38,421 nt of DNA from Acidobacteriota bacterium (GCA_022573225.1 JACZUI010000023.1:1-38421); one strand, 5' to 3'. Shown: positions 16,515 to 26,082, counted from the first letter of the stretch. A program made the numbers and translations. The notes: generated by a model from the sequence alone, not told the origin.

Positions 16515-17501
16515 TCAGACCAGGTCGGCTTCCCTGATGCCAAAGGAGGGGTGTCGAAGCCGGCACAGGGCAAGTTTCTCCAGCTGGCGGATCCTTTCCC
16601 GCGTGAGGTTGAACTCATCACCGATCTCCTCGAGGGTGCGCGGCACGCCGTCGTAGAAGCCGTAACGAAGGGCAAGAATGCGTCCCTCCCGCTCGGGAAG
16701 ACGCTCGATGGATATCCGAAGCGAGTTGGCAACGTCCATCTCCTCGGTCATCTGCACCGGATCGGCAGCGTCCTCGTCCTCGATGAAATCACCGAGCTGG
16801 GCGCCGTCCTCACCGATCGGCTGCTCCAACGAAACCGTGTCGGCGACGCTGAGTGCAAGCTCGACCTTGTCGGCAGTGACACCGGCCTCTTCCGCGATTT
16901 CCTCGGGGCGGGGGTCGCGACCAAGCTCGGCCTTCAGTGACGCCTGGGCGGCGCGCACCGCGGCAAGGGTGTCGTGAAGATGAACCGGGATTCTCACCGT
17001 TCGGGATTTGTCAGCGATGGCGCGGGTGATCGCCTGACGAATCCACCATGTCGCATAGGTGGAGAACTTGAAGCCCTTCCTCCAGTCGAATTTCTCGACG
17101 GCGCGGATCAGGCCGAGGTTGCCTTCCTGGATCAGGTCGAGGAAGTCGATGCCAGAGGTATTGGCGTAACGACGGGCGTTGGCCACTACCAGGCGAAGGT
17201 TGGCAGTGAGGAAGTCGTCCTTGGCCTGGGCACCGCGACGGGCGCCGCGACGCAGTTCCATCTCCTGGCGTTTGCCCTTGAACTCGCCGTTCTCCAGCTT
17301 CTCGGCGGCCTCCTCGCCAGACTCGATCTTCTGGGCAAGCTCGACCTCCTGCTCAGCGGTGAGCAGGTCGTACTCGCCAATGGCGGCCAGATACTGGGAG
17401 ACGAGGTCGGTGGTGAGACGACCACGCTCGTCGGTCAGCTTCGAGTGAAGCCGGATGCGCGGCTTGTCCTTCTTTTGGGTACGCGTTTCAGCAGCAGCCA
17501 T
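16515..17501 (-). CDS. RNA polymerase sigma factor, RpoD/SigA-SigB group
   Basis: This 328-residue sigma-70 factor has region 1.2 ([20 protein letters not shown]), region 2 ([55 protein letters not shown]), region 3 ([12 protein letters not shown]) and region 4.2 ([20 protein letters not shown]). It recognises -10/-35 promoters as part of RNA polymerase holoenzyme. It lacks the long N-terminal extension of many actinobacterial principal factors. It could therefore be a group 2 (SigB/HrdB-like) factor or a short principal factor, and sequence alone does not decide. ATG 17501 was chosen because AGGAGG lies 9 bases before it, although the frame opens further upstream. It has its own promoter and a strong terminator, so it is monocistronic. 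Confidence 0.93.
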   Translation of the reverse strand: MAAAETRTQKKDKPRIRLHSKLTDERGRLTTDLVSQYLAAIGEYDLLTAEQEVELAQKIESGEEAAEKLENGEFKGKRQEMELRRGARRGAQAKDDFLTANLRLVVANARRYANTSGIDFLDLIQEGNLGLIRAVEKFDWRKGFKFSTYATWWIRQAITRAIADKSRTVRIPVHLHDTLAAVRAAQASLKAELGRDPRPEEIAEEAGVTADKVELALSVADTVSLEQPIGEDGAQLGDFIEDEDAADPVQMTEEMDVANSLRISIERLPEREGRILALRYGFYDGVPRTLEEIGDEFNLTRERIRQLEKLALCRLRHPSFGIREADLV

Positions 17502-17563
17502 AAAACAATGTCCTCCTGGAGCCCTTGGGGCTGGGCGGGGATGGGGAGATCCCCGGACGGTCA

Positions 17564-17592
17564 ACTATGACATAAGAAGCGGGTTTTGTGAA
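17564..17592 (-). promoter_or_regulatory. Promoter of the sigma factor gene
   Basis: On the minus strand TTCACA (17592-17587) and CATAGT (17569-17564) are separated by 17 bp. The predicted start lies about 55 bases before the ATG, and the leader contains a small GGGGATCTCCCC hairpin. The site lies just beyond the stop of the META-domain gene. Confidence 0.55.
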
Positions 17593-17613
17593 CCCCCCTC
17601 TTTTGCACAGCCT

Positions 17614-17979
17614 TTAGACGTTCTCAACCCGTTGTGGGTTCCCGCCCTCTGAGTTTAACGGAGCCAGAGACACCACAACAATCCCGGACACCAACAGAAC
17701 CATCTCTTCGCCGATCGATTCAACCGAATCGATCTCATCGAGGTGAGAAAGGAAGAGCCGCTCCTGATCCATCAGATCCGGAGGTCCAGCCCGCATCGTT
17801 GTCGCCAGAGGCCCGAACCCGTCTTCGCTGACCTGACCGACGAACCGATTGACGCCGGCCGAGCCTCCGACACGGTCGCCGGCGATTTCGAGCGTCAGCC
17901 TCGCTCCCTCCAGAGGTGGCACCAACTCGCCGCCGACGGCGATCTCGGTTACCAGCCAGGATCCTTCAGAGACGTGCAT
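17614..17979 (-). CDS. META/HslJ-like domain protein
   Basis: This protein of about 121 residues matches the META domain pattern: SWLVTEIAVGGELVPPLEG, then LTLEIAGDRVGGSAGVNRF (where GsaGCNrf is usual; Cys is replaced by Val), then PLATTMRAGPPDLMDQERLF. In Escherichia coli this domain occurs in the heat-inducible lipoprotein HslJ. No signal peptide is visible, which is unusual for the family. The frame is open upstream to GTG 18072 with another ATG at 18051, so the start is uncertain. ATG 17979 is where homology begins. It stands alone before the sigma gene. The function is unknown. Confidence 0.7.
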   Translation of the reverse strand: MHVSEGSWLVTEIAVGGELVPPLEGARLTLEIAGDRVGGSAGVNRFVGQVSEDGFGPLATTMRAGPPDLMDQERLFLSHLDEIDSVESIGEEMVLLVSGIVVVSLAPLNSEGGNPQRVENV

Positions 17980-18144
17980 GTCCCCGAGATTAGGAATGGG
18001 AACCCCATGGATCTGAATATTCCTCGGTCTGGCGCCGGTGGTAGGCGACATGGAGGAGCTTCTACTCTCCACGGGCTTTGACGATGTGCAGGAAATCCAC
18101 CCACTGACACGAATAGGTGCGAACCGATGCGAGGCCCTCTCCCC

Positions 18145-20256
18145 CTAGATCAACTCAGCGATCATCGCCGCAGCTCGTGCGGCCCCGTCGGTCTCTACGT
18201 CCAGGTAGTCGACTTCGCTTCCCAACTCCTCGGCAATCGCCTCTGCAAGCATGTCCGGCTCGATATCGTCGTAGGCCATCATCCTGCCTGCCCGGTGCCG
18301 ATCGAGACGGGCCTTGACATGGAAGTTCTGCTCGAAGTGGTTCTTGAGCGGCACGTAGATGAAAGGCACTTTCGATGCCGTCAACTCCATCGTGGTAGTG
18401 AGCCCACCCTGGACTATCGCCAGGTCGCAGACGGCCAGATGTCGGTAGAGACGATCGACGTACGATCGGTACTCCACTCCCTCGACCTCGGGGAACGACA
18501 TCGGGTCGAGACGTGGACCGGTGACCACGATCAACCGGAGATCGGATACGGCCCTCTTGACCTCGGGGTAGGCCTCAACGATCCGTCGAAGCAGATGGCC
18601 CCCAACACCAGACCCGCCAACTGAGACGATGCAGACCTGCTCGTCTTCGTGATAGCCCAGTTCGGCCCTCAGCTCACCCCGATCGCCCAATGAGGCGGGG
18701 TCGAATCCGGTCACATAGCCGGCGAAGTCGTAATTGTCCTCGGTCCATTCCCTGATGACCGGGAGGTCGGGCCCAAACGTCCCGGGGATGATGTCTTGGG
18801 GGTTGCCAACGAAGATCGCCTTGTCCCTGATCCTCTGATACCGGGCGATCTGGTGAATCATCTCGGCGTTGTAGTCAGCCGTGACGAATGCCTCGCGTTC
18901 CCCGCCTGAGGGCATGGGCACATACCCGACAAAGTCGGTCATCCACGCATATGCGGTCTTCTTCAGATTGGGGTTCTCATGGAGGTGATAGTCCACCTCC
19001 CACGCCTCGTCCCCGATCACGACGTCGTACTGACCGGCTTCGATGACCTCGTCGACAAGCATGAAGTTCGACAACAGGATCTCGTCCATTTCCCTGAGAG
19101 CCTGGAAGACAGCCAGGTCGTGCTCCCCCGACTCCTCCTCTATATGGGCGGATTCGTTTGCCATCAGCCTGGAGGCGGGGTGGATGGTCTCTCCTTTGGC
19201 TTCCAGCACTCTTGTCACCGGGTCTTGGGCCAGCCAGTCGATGGCGAGATCTGGATGGAGGACTCTCAGTTCGTCGGCAATGGCCACATCCCTTCTGGCA
19301 TGGCCGAGACCGATCGGTGATGAGATGTAGAGGGCCCTCTTCCGGCGTCCGTGGCCACGACTCCACCCGGGTGTTGGGCGTTGGATCCCATAGACCCTGT
19401 CTACAAAATCTCTGATGAGGTGGTTCACCTTCACCGGATACCGGCCCAGGAGACCATGGCCCGAACCCTCCAACACCTGGAGTTCGGCGCCCGTCATCTT
19501 CGCCAGAATCTCACTGCTCTCGAGACTGATGATCCTGTCGTCGTCACCATGAATTATCAGCATCGGCTTGCCGATGGCGCGAACCAGGGCATCGAATTCG
19601 TCGGGGTCGTACGAAGGCGGGGCGCTCGACTCGGCTGCGATCACCTGACCGGTGGTCTCCACTGCCCAACCGACCATGTCATCCCATCCCTTGGTGGAGT
19701 GCGGATCGGAGCAGAGCTCGGAGAAGAAGAACTCGACAAAGTCACGCCAATCCTTCTGCCAGTGATGAACGTTGTACTTATCCCATCCCTGCGGTTCGCC
19801 GGTCGGCTCGAACATTCGATCCGGAATCGCCTCTCGACCCGGCAGCGGAACACCAAAGGCATGGCCCGGCGCAATTGCGACCACACCATCGACCCGATCG
19901 GGATGGATCGCAGCCAGTGCGGTCACCAGACCGCCTCCGGCCGAGAAGCCCACCCCCACGGCCGTGTCGGTATCAGTCGCGTCCAGAACGGCCAAGACGT
20001 CATCGACCACCTCTGAAGTCCGATAACGCTGCGGGTCTAGTGAGCGCTCCGACTTCCCGTTCCCAACCGCGTCGAATGTCACCACCCGGTAGTGCCGGGA
20101 CAGATATGGGATCTGCATCTTCCAGTGCCGGGAGTGCATAATCGGCCAGGTCGGCGCCAATAGGATTGTGGGACCCTCGTTGTCGTAGACCTCGTAGTAG
20201 ATCCTGGCCCCGTTTCTGTCAATGGAGCCGTCACGATCCGGGTAGCACGCCCTCAT
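18145..20256 (-). CDS. Alpha/beta hydrolase fused to UDP-glycosyltransferase-like domain
   Basis: This 703-residue fusion has an alpha/beta hydrolase at residues about 1-290, with nucleophile Ser105 in GFSAGGG, the acid in HGDDDRI (about 238-240) and His267 in GSGHGLL. A GT-B glycosyltransferase follows from about 305: ISSPIGLGHARRDVAIADEL, VSVGGSGVGGHLLRRIV, then QGGLTTTMELTASKVPFIYV and HFEQNFH, the C-terminal donor site of UGT/MurG-like enzymes. ATG 20256 was chosen; it overlaps the TetR stop by four bases. The longer open frame is antisense-type sequence from the TetR gene. TetR control is likely. The protein might add and remove sugar or acyl groups on one compound, but this is inference. 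No TM segments are seen. Confidence 0.85.
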   Translation of the reverse strand: MRACYPDRDGSIDRNGARIYYEVYDNEGPTILLAPTWPIMHSRHWKMQIPYLSRHYRVVTFDAVGNGKSERSLDPQRYRTSEVVDDVLAVLDATDTDTAVGVGFSAGGGLVTALAAIHPDRVDGVVAIAPGHAFGVPLPGREAIPDRMFEPTGEPQGWDKYNVHHWQKDWRDFVEFFFSELCSDPHSTKGWDDMVGWAVETTGQVIAAESSAPPSYDPDEFDALVRAIGKPMLIIHGDDDRIISLESSEILAKMTGAELQVLEGSGHGLLGRYPVKVNHLIRDFVDRVYGIQRPTPGWSRGHGRRKRALYISSPIGLGHARRDVAIADELRVLHPDLAIDWLAQDPVTRVLEAKGETIHPASRLMANESAHIEEESGEHDLAVFQALREMDEILLSNFMLVDEVIEAGQYDVVIGDEAWEVDYHLHENPNLKKTAYAWMTDFVGYVPMPSGGEREAFVTADYNAEMIHQIARYQRIRDKAIFVGNPQDIIPGTFGPDLPVIREWTEDNYDFAGYVTGFDPASLGDRGELRAELGYHEDEQVCIVSVGGSGVGGHLLRRIVEAYPEVKRAVSDLRLIVVTGPRLDPMSFPEVEGVEYRSYVDRLYRHLAVCDLAIVQGGLTTTMELTASKVPFIYVPLKNHFEQNFHVKARLDRHRAGRMMAYDDIEPDMLAEAIAEELGSEVDYLDVETDGAARAAAMIAELI

Positions 20257-20867
20257 CGCGCCTGCCCGTCCTCGGCAACCCTGATCAGCTCGCCCACCCT
20301 CCTCAGCGCTCCTCTCAGAGGAAGTTCGTCGGCTTCCATCCCGAGGAGGATCAGCGACTCCGCACCGACAAAGGCGGCTGAAACGAGGGCAACAACCTCC
20401 TCCGGGGTAAACCCGCCCAGGCTGATGCCCTTTGCCTCGGCGTCCCTTGCCACGGAGAGAAGAAGCTGGCCCCACCCCTCCATGATCTGACGCATCTCCT
20501 TGCCTACCGTCTCCGAAGACCATCCCGCCGCCGTCATCTCCTGGAGCACCCGTACGTAACCCGACGAGATGTCGACATCGAAATACTCACAAGCCAGGTT
20601 CCATCGCTTCCACAATGGAAGCTCCCTCCGGAACATGTCCGTCTGCCTCTCCAGCAGCCGGTCGGTCTCGGCCCGGAGCAGGCTCAGGATGAGCTCATCC
20701 TTGGACCCAAAGTGGTAGTGAATCTGAGACAAGGGCACCCCGGCCTCGTCGGCCACCTTTCGAGTCGACAGCCTGGCGTAGCCATCTGCGAGGAGACAGG
20801 CCCGGGCGGCTTCCAGGATCCTGGTCCCCGTGTCTATCGGTGTGGTCAGACCGTGATTTCCTGTCAT
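20253..20867 (-). CDS. TetR-family transcriptional regulator
   Basis: This 204-residue regulator has the N-terminal helix-turn-helix RILEAARACLLADGYARLST, then KVADEAGVPLSQIHYHFGSK, characteristic of TetR, followed by a variable ligand-binding domain. ATG 20867 follows a purine-rich GAAGAGGCGAGA segment. A perfect 18-bp palindrome lies 23 bp upstream and is the likely operator, so it probably represses itself and the co-translated hydrolase-glycosyltransferase gene. The ligand is unknown and might be the substrate of that fusion enzyme. The upstream sixA gene on the same strand stands beyond the operator. Confidence 0.92.
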   Translation of the reverse strand: MTGNHGLTTPIDTGTRILEAARACLLADGYARLSTRKVADEAGVPLSQIHYHFGSKDELILSLLRAETDRLLERQTDMFRRELPLWKRWNLACEYFDVDISSGYVRVLQEMTAAGWSSETVGKEMRQIMEGWGQLLLSVARDAEAKGISLGGFTPEEVVALVSAAFVGAESLILLGMEADELPLRGALRRVGELIRVAEDGQAR

Positions 20868-20889
20868 AGGTCTCGCCTCTTCCCTCTTG

Positions 20890-20907
20890 TTCGGTCGATC
20901 GACCGAA
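20890..20907. promoter_or_regulatory. Perfect 18-bp palindrome, likely TetR operator
   Basis: The sequence TTCGGTCGATCGACCGAA reads the same on both strands. It lies 23 bp before the TetR start, the usual position of an autoregulatory operator. No second copy was noticed in the window. Confidence 0.8.
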
Positions 20908-20965
20908 TATGGGGTGAAACATACGGGAGTGAAAAGGGTCTGTCAACCCCCCGGATCCTCTGTCG

Positions 20966-21493
20966 TCAACCCCCGTGCCCCTGTTGTCTGTCTTGGTCCC
21001 ATTTCGAGCCAAAGAACGTCCTCGGATTGATCAGATCGATGAGCGAACCGCCGGCATCGGGCAGCTCGCTCCAGGAGTCGATGGTCAGCTCCACGACAGC
21101 CACCGAAGCTGTCTTCATCTCGACTCTGGAGCCGACGATCTCCCCGACTGTCATCGACCAAGTCGGCTGATGCCCAATGATCGCCAGCCGGGCAACGTCG
21201 GGAGCGGCAGCAGCGATTGCAAGAACGCCTGCCACGCCAGACCCGTAGAGACCAGTATCCAAAACCAGCGGGCAATCCCAGCCACCTGCTTCTATCGCGA
21301 GCTCGGCGGTTGTCCGCGCCCTCAAGGCAGAAGAGCTGATGACATGCTGGGGGGCCATTTTCCTTCCGGCAAGGAGACGGCCCATGAGCCGAGAACTCCG
21401 GACACCGCGCTCGTTGAGGGGCCGCTCGTGATCGGCCTGATAGTCGGCGCCCCAGTCCGACTTCCCATGCCGCATCAGCAGCAGCGTCTTCAC
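20966..21493 (-). CDS. sixA: SixA-like phosphohistidine phosphatase
   Basis: This 175-residue histidine phosphatase superfamily member has LLLMRHGKSDW with the catalytic RHG, then ERPLNERGVRSS, ISSSALRARTTAE and IIGHQPTWS (second His). This small single-domain form with RHGKS.W matches SixA, which removes phosphate from phosphohistidine. A small-molecule substrate remains possible. The start is GTG at 21493, because the conserved block begins there. The long upstream open frame overlaps the peroxiredoxin-like gene, which ends 17 bp upstream on the same strand, so the two are probably co-transcribed. Confidence 0.85.
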   Translation of the reverse strand: MKTLLLMRHGKSDWGADYQADHERPLNERGVRSSRLMGRLLAGRKMAPQHVISSSALRARTTAELAIEAGGWDCPLVLDTGLYGSGVAGVLAIAAAAPDVARLAIIGHQPTWSMTVGEIVGSRVEMKTASVAVVELTIDSWSELPDAGGSLIDLINPRTFFGSKWDQDRQQGHGG

Positions 21494-21510
21494 GGGCCTG
21501 GTCTGGTGGC

Positions 21511-22173
21511 CTAGCCGGCGAGACGTGCCGCGGTGGCGAAGACCCGCGGGTCGGGAAAGTCCTCGCAGTAGTTGTAGAGGTAGGCAACGCGAATCATCCC
21601 GGATGAGTCGACAACAAACTCGCCCGACTGCATCCATGGGTCGTCCACCATCGGGTTGCCTTCATCACGACGATCGTCCTGGAACTTCTTCCCGGTGTCC
21701 TGGCCGAGATCACAGAACTCATCGGGCGCGTCGTAGAGAACCTGCTCCACCGACCAATGGCCCAAACCGAACGCCTTATGAGCGCCGTAGTCGGGGTCGG
21801 AATACATCGGGATCGCCACCTCGTGCTTCTCCTTGTAGATCGCGATCCGATGCCGGTCGGCCGGGGCGCAGATGACGACGTTGAGCCCAGCCTCTTCGTA
21901 GCTGGGAAGCTCGTCCTGGAGGCGTCCGGTCCGGTCCATGCCACACCCACATCCGAGATGACGCCACAGCATGATCAACGCCGGCCCATTGGCCCAGACC
22001 TCGTTGAGCATGAGGGTCGCGCCGTCCTCGCCAGTCACCTCGACGACAGGCGCAGCATCTCCCCTCCGAAGGGGGTTTCCCTCAATGGTCGGCCCTTCCA
22101 ACCAACGATCCATCCAACGCCGTTCGGCCGACAGATAGAGGGCTGCGAGATCTGTGTCAGTCATGGGCGCCAT
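21511..22173 (-). CDS. AhpC/TSA-type peroxiredoxin-like protein
   Basis: This 220-residue thioredoxin-fold protein contains APVVEVTGEDG, LIMLWRHLGCGCGMDR and LNVVICAPADRHRIAIYKEK, matching the AhpC-TSA_2/peroxiredoxin-like group. The C-G-C-G pair at the helix start takes the place of the single peroxidatic Cys of classical peroxiredoxins. It then has DPDYGAHKAFGLG and, near the end, GEFVVDSSGMIRVAYLY, the usual strand before the C-terminus. Thiol redox or peroxide reduction in the cytosol is likely. The start may be ATG 22173 or the ATG three codons later. It heads a probable operon with sixA and diverges from the yyaL-like gene. Confidence 0.8.
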   Translation of the reverse strand: MAPMTDTDLAALYLSAERRWMDRWLEGPTIEGNPLRRGDAAPVVEVTGEDGATLMLNEVWANGPALIMLWRHLGCGCGMDRTGRLQDELPSYEEAGLNVVICAPADRHRIAIYKEKHEVAIPMYSDPDYGAHKAFGLGHWSVEQVLYDAPDEFCDLGQDTGKKFQDDRRDEGNPMVDDPWMQSGEFVVDSSGMIRVAYLYNYCEDFPDPRVFATAARLAG

Positions 22174-22323
22174 TCAACACCATTCACCAACGTCCCCGCC
22201 TCCGAGTGGCGCGCGCCCTACGTCGCCGGCGAGATAAGAGGTCGGTTCTTGCAGATCAATCAGATCGTCGGGTTCCATGGCTCCACCTTTCCTTGCGCTA
22301 AGACATAGCTACCTTCATGACCA

Positions 22324-24291
22324 ATGCCGAACCGGCTCGCCTCCGCAACCTCTCCCTACCTCCTTCAGCACAAGGACAATCCGGTGGATTGGCACGAGTG
22401 GGGAGACGACGCATTCGCAGAGGCCAAGGAGCGCGATGTTCCCATCCTGCTCAGCGTCGGCTACTCGGCATGTCACTGGTGCCATGTCATGGCGCACGAG
22501 TCCTTCGAGGATCCGGCGACAGCAGAAGAGATGAATCGCATGTTCGTCAACGTGAAAGTCGACCGCGAGGAGCGGCCAGACGTGGACTCGATCTACATGG
22601 AGGCGGTCCAGGCCATGACCGGCCGCGGTGGGTGGCCCATGACAGTCTGGCTTGCTCCCGATGGACGGCCTTTCTATGCCGGGACCTATTTCCCCAAGGT
22701 CGACCTCCACGGAATGCCTTCGTTCAGGCGGGTCGCGACCGGCATCGCAGATGCGTGGGAGAACCAGCGCGATGACCTGCTCAGCCAGGCCGACCGGCTC
22801 ATAGAGGCAATCGGCCGATCGATGCCCGTCGGCGAAGCGCTCCCGAGCTCGGCCACCCTCGAATCGGCTTATCGCTCCATCTCCTCAACCTTCGACAGGG
22901 TTGACGGCGGATTCGGCGGAGCGCCAAAGTTTCCCCAACAGCCCGTCTTGGAGCTCCTTCTTCGGGTGCGGGAAGAACCCTGGGCCGATCGAGCCGACGA
23001 GATGCTCACCATCAGCCTCACCCATATGGCCGACGGAGGCATCCACGACCATCTCGGAGGTGGATTCTCCCGCTACTCGGTCGACGCCCACTGGCTGGTG
23101 CCCCACTTCGAGAAAATGCTCTACGACAACGGCCAGTTGGCCCGGCTCTATCTGTGGGCGGGCATCGAACTAGACAACACCCGGTTCATCGAAGTCTGCC
23201 GATCGACCCTCGACTACATGCTCACCGACCTCCGCCATCCCGATGGGGGCTTCTTCTCGGCCGAGGACGCCGATTCGGAAGGCGTGGAAGGCAAGTTCTA
23301 CGTCTGGAGCCGCGAACAACTCGAGGAAACACTAGGTCCCGATGATGCCGAAGAAGCCGCCCGGTTCTTCGGTGTCACCGCGGCCGGCAATTTCGAAGGA
23401 TCCAATATCCTCCACCGCCCCACCGGCGACGATTGGGACGACAGAATCGAGTCCATCAGGACCCGACTCCTATCGGTGCGGGCCCAGAGGGTGCGACCGG
23501 GCCTGGACGACAAAGTGATTACGGCATGGACTGGGCTGGCGATCAGAGCCTTCGCCGAGGCCGGCGCCGCGCTCGAAGAGGAGACCTACCTCGAAGCAGC
23601 CCGCAACGCAGCCCGGTTTGTCCTGGACAACCTCGTCGTAGACGGCGTCCTGATGCGTTCCTGGCGCGACGGACGAACGTCGGTCCCCGGATTTCTCGAT
23701 GACCACGCCTCGATGGCGGTCGCCCTTTTCTCGCTGTTCGCCGCCACCGGGGAGGGCAAGTGGTTTGAGAGCGCCATGGAACTGGTGGGTCGATTGGATC
23801 GGTTCACCAATCAGAACGGAGGCTTCTACACCACTCCCGATGACGGGGAGGAGCTGGTGAAGAGGCCGACCGACCAGACGGACAATCCGCTCCCCTCGGG
23901 CAACGCCCTGGCCGCCGAGGCCCTGCTGCTGGCGAGCCTTTACACCGGGGATATCGCCTTTCGCCACCGTGCCGAGGGTGCACTTCGGTCGATCGGACCG
24001 CTGGCCGACCGATTTCCGTCGATGGTGGGGCATCACCTGGCTGTCCTTCATTCGATTCATCGAGGCACCAGGGAATTAGCGATCGTTGGGCCGGAATGGC
24101 AAGGGCTCTCTTCGGTCTACTGGGAGAGATACCGACCACATGTTGCTCTCGCCGGCAGCCCGGAGGACACTTCCGCGGTCCCGTTGCTAGCCGACCGGTT
24201 CGTCGAAGGAAAGACGCTCGCCTACATCTGCGAAAGCTTCGTCTGCAATCTGCCCACCGACGACGCCCAACTCCTGCGACAGCAGCTTTAG
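22324..24291 (+). CDS. YyaL/SSP411-type thioredoxin-domain protein
   Basis: This 655-residue protein of the DUF255 family begins with [21 protein letters not shown] thioredoxin-like domain follows with CHWC at residues 50-53 ([20 protein letters not shown]) and [12 protein letters not shown] long (alpha/alpha)6-barrel-like region similar to glycosyl hydrolase/epimerase folds comes next, with [24 protein letters not shown] and SAEDADSEG. The family is widespread and its reaction is not firmly established. The length is close to the norm. The start is ATG 22324 with a weak Shine-Dalgarno. It converges with the Rieske gene, with only 9 bp between the stops. Confidence 0.9.
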   Translation: MPNRLASATSPYLLQHKDNPVDWHEWGDDAFAEAKERDVPILLSVGYSACHWCHVMAHESFEDPATAEEMNRMFVNVKVDREERPDVDSIYMEAVQAMTGRGGWPMTVWLAPDGRPFYAGTYFPKVDLHGMPSFRRVATGIADAWENQRDDLLSQADRLIEAIGRSMPVGEALPSSATLESAYRSISSTFDRVDGGFGGAPKFPQQPVLELLLRVREEPWADRADEMLTISLTHMADGGIHDHLGGGFSRYSVDAHWLVPHFEKMLYDNGQLARLYLWAGIELDNTRFIEVCRSTLDYMLTDLRHPDGGFFSAEDADSEGVEGKFYVWSREQLEETLGPDDAEEAARFFGVTAAGNFEGSNILHRPTGDDWDDRIESIRTRLLSVRAQRVRPGLDDKVITAWTGLAIRAFAEAGAALEEETYLEAARNAARFVLDNLVVDGVLMRSWRDGRTSVPGFLDDHASMAVALFSLFAATGEGKWFESAMELVGRLDRFTNQNGGFYTTPDDGEELVKRPTDQTDNPLPSGNALAAEALLLASLYTGDIAFRHRAEGALRSIGPLADRFPSMVGHHLAVLHSIHRGTRELAIVGPEWQGLSSVYWERYRPHVALAGSPEDTSAVPLLADRFVEGKTLAYICESFVCNLPTDDAQLLRQQL

Positions 24292-24300
24292 GAGTCTGAC

Positions 24301-26028
24301 CTACTCGCCTTCGCCGCGGCTTCTTCCTGCGGTGAAGGCGATGGCCTCGAGTGTGGCGTTGTAGACAAACCGCTCCCGCTTGGGGGATGCCATGAACCGG
24401 CCGGCGGCGATCATCGGGGAACGGTCGCCGATCGCCTCCGATTCGATGATCGAGGCTCGCGCCGTCTTGACCGCGTGCGCCACCATGATCGGAGCGATGC
24501 TGTTGTCCTCGGATGCACCCCGTGCAATGGCCCCACGCAACTCCTCCGCTGGGCCCTCGTAACCTGCGATCAGCGCCTCGGCGCCTTCAGGATCCTTGTT
24601 TCGAATCGCGGTGACTATGGAGTCCGCGTCGGATGTCACCGCTGGCTCCTGTCTCACCCGTGGGTTCCTCTCATCGAACCGCCTGGTGAAGTTGACGAAC
24701 CAAACCGCGTGGTAAAGACCCCGCAGCACCTCGGGCGAAGGGTCGACACTCCACGCCCAGCGAAGGGCATCGAGGTATGTCATGTTGTGAGTGACGTCGA
24801 GCCAGCCCCACTCGTTGGTGTCGTCGGTGTCGATGTCGATGTCGAATCGTCGGAATCTCTCGGCCGCCGCTGCGGAGGTGACGTTGAGGATCTTCCCGAC
24901 ATCGACACCGGCCTCTAGCGCCCCATTCAGAGCAGCGAACGATGTCTGCGGATCGCCGTCGAGGACCGCCCTACGGAAACCCTCGGCGTCGAATGGACCG
25001 CTGTTCTGCTTGGCGACAATCGCATCCAGGTCGACGTCAGCCGCCTCCCACGCCTTGAGGAACTTCCGCATATAGGGAAGCCGGTCATATCGGGTAGACA
25101 GAACCATGTTTGGAACCAATGGGCTGAGAACCGTGTCCGCCTCCTCCCAGCCGATCTTGTCCAGGAGCTCAAACGATTTGTGGGCGAAGATCATCGGATG
25201 GCCATAGCCCAGAAAGTGGTCGGTGATAGCCGACAAGAGGGCGTGTCTCACCTTGTCCGGCGCCACGCCCGATGCGAGCAAGCCCCGGAGCAGGGCTTCG
25301 GCCTGATCCGATTGCTCGTCATTCACCAGGTGGGGGTAAGCGAGTAGCGCCTCCTCGACCGACCCATAGACCTCGACCGGGTCGACAGGATCGGGTCGGG
25401 GCCGAATTGGCCGTCTCACCTCGTTTTGGGAAACAACCGACATCCCCTGGATCACCGGGAACGCTTGCAACTCGCCCTCGAACATCGCAGCCAGGTTGAG
25501 ACAGTCGGTGAGGGTCGCCAGCGAGTGGTTCCACCCGTACTCCATCCGGGGAGCGCCGAAGTTGACGCCCTCTCTGACGACCTCGATAAGCGGGGTGCCG
25601 ATCTGCCGAAGCCGCATGGTGTCACGAGCCAATCTTCCAATGTCGACCTCGCCCATCGCCTCGAGCAAGCTCTCGAACAGTTGAGGCGCGATGACCTCTG
25701 CTGCGGGGTCGGTGACGTCGACGAAAACCTGGCCACCACGCACTTCGACCGGATACGTGCGGACGCTTTCGCCACCGAAGCTGCAAAACCCGCCTTCATC
25801 CAGCTCGAACTTCCAGTTGTGCCAGGCACAGGTCAACGTTTCCTCCTTGACGTCTCCTTGGAGTAGCGCGTAACCCTGGTGCGGGCACCTGTTGTCAATG
25901 GCGTAGATCTCTCGTTCGGTGCGGAAAACGGCAATCCTCTTGTCGTAGTGTCTGAACAGCTTCCTCCCACCGATCGGGAGGTCATCGACGCCGACAGCAG
26001 GAATCCAGTCGCCTTGGTTGGTCATCAT
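24301..26028 (-). CDS. Rieske [2Fe-2S] protein with large C-terminal oxidase-like domain
   Basis: This 575-residue protein has an N-terminal Rieske domain with ligands Cys48/His50 (RCPHQGYALL) and Cys67/His70 (LTCAWHNWKF). About 450 mainly helical residues follow, with spaced histidines: ITDHFLGYGHPMIF, DVTHNMTYLD, LYHAVWF and MVAHAVKTARA. These remind me weakly of the questin-oxidase-like family (DUF4243). It is not a classical ring-hydroxylating alpha subunit, because the mononuclear-iron motif is not evident. ATG 26028 was chosen because the upstream TTG overlaps the predicted -10 box; the message would then be leaderless. It is divergent from soxR with a shared operator, so it is probably induced by redox-active compounds and may modify quinone-like molecules (inference). 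Confidence 0.82.
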   Translation of the reverse strand: MMTNQGDWIPAVGVDDLPIGGRKLFRHYDKRIAVFRTEREIYAIDNRCPHQGYALLQGDVKEETLTCAWHNWKFELDEGGFCSFGGESVRTYPVEVRGGQVFVDVTDPAAEVIAPQLFESLLEAMGEVDIGRLARDTMRLRQIGTPLIEVVREGVNFGAPRMEYGWNHSLATLTDCLNLAAMFEGELQAFPVIQGMSVVSQNEVRRPIRPRPDPVDPVEVYGSVEEALLAYPHLVNDEQSDQAEALLRGLLASGVAPDKVRHALLSAITDHFLGYGHPMIFAHKSFELLDKIGWEEADTVLSPLVPNMVLSTRYDRLPYMRKFLKAWEAADVDLDAIVAKQNSGPFDAEGFRRAVLDGDPQTSFAALNGALEAGVDVGKILNVTSAAAAERFRRFDIDIDTDDTNEWGWLDVTHNMTYLDALRWAWSVDPSPEVLRGLYHAVWFVNFTRRFDERNPRVRQEPAVTSDADSIVTAIRNKDPEGAEALIAGYEGPAEELRGAIARGASEDNSIAPIMVAHAVKTARASIIESEAIGDRSPMIAAGRFMASPKRERFVYNATLEAIAFTAGRSRGEGE

Positions 26029-26035
26029 GGTGGTC

Positions 26036-26066
26036 AACCTACAACTTCAAGTTCACTTGAAGTCAA
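26036..26066 (-). promoter_or_regulatory. soxR operator: SoxR operator and Rieske-gene promoter
   Basis: A palindrome of the form ACTTCAAGT-N2-ACTTGAAGT occupies 26044-26063 and closely resembles the known SoxR box. On the minus strand it fills the 19-bp spacer between TTGACT (26066-26061) and TAGGTT (26041-26036). The long spacer is the hallmark of MerR-type activation by DNA distortion. The predicted transcription start falls at or within a base or two of the ATG at 26028. Confidence 0.85.
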
Positions 26067-26076
26067 GAGCTAGTAT
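26046..26076 (+). promoter_or_regulatory. Probable soxR promoter overlapping the operator
   Basis: A good -10 box, TAGTAT (26071-26076), ends 6 bp before the soxR ATG, giving a leaderless message. The best -35 candidate, TTCAAG (26046-26051), lies inside the SoxR palindrome, so autoregulation is likely. Confidence 0.55.
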
Positions 26077-26082
26077 CGGACA

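Noticed and set aside
20257-20523. N-terminal extension of the hydrolase-glycosyltransferase (90 residues)
   Set aside because: It overlaps the TetR gene in another frame, lacks homology, and ATG 20256 has the classic four-base overlap.
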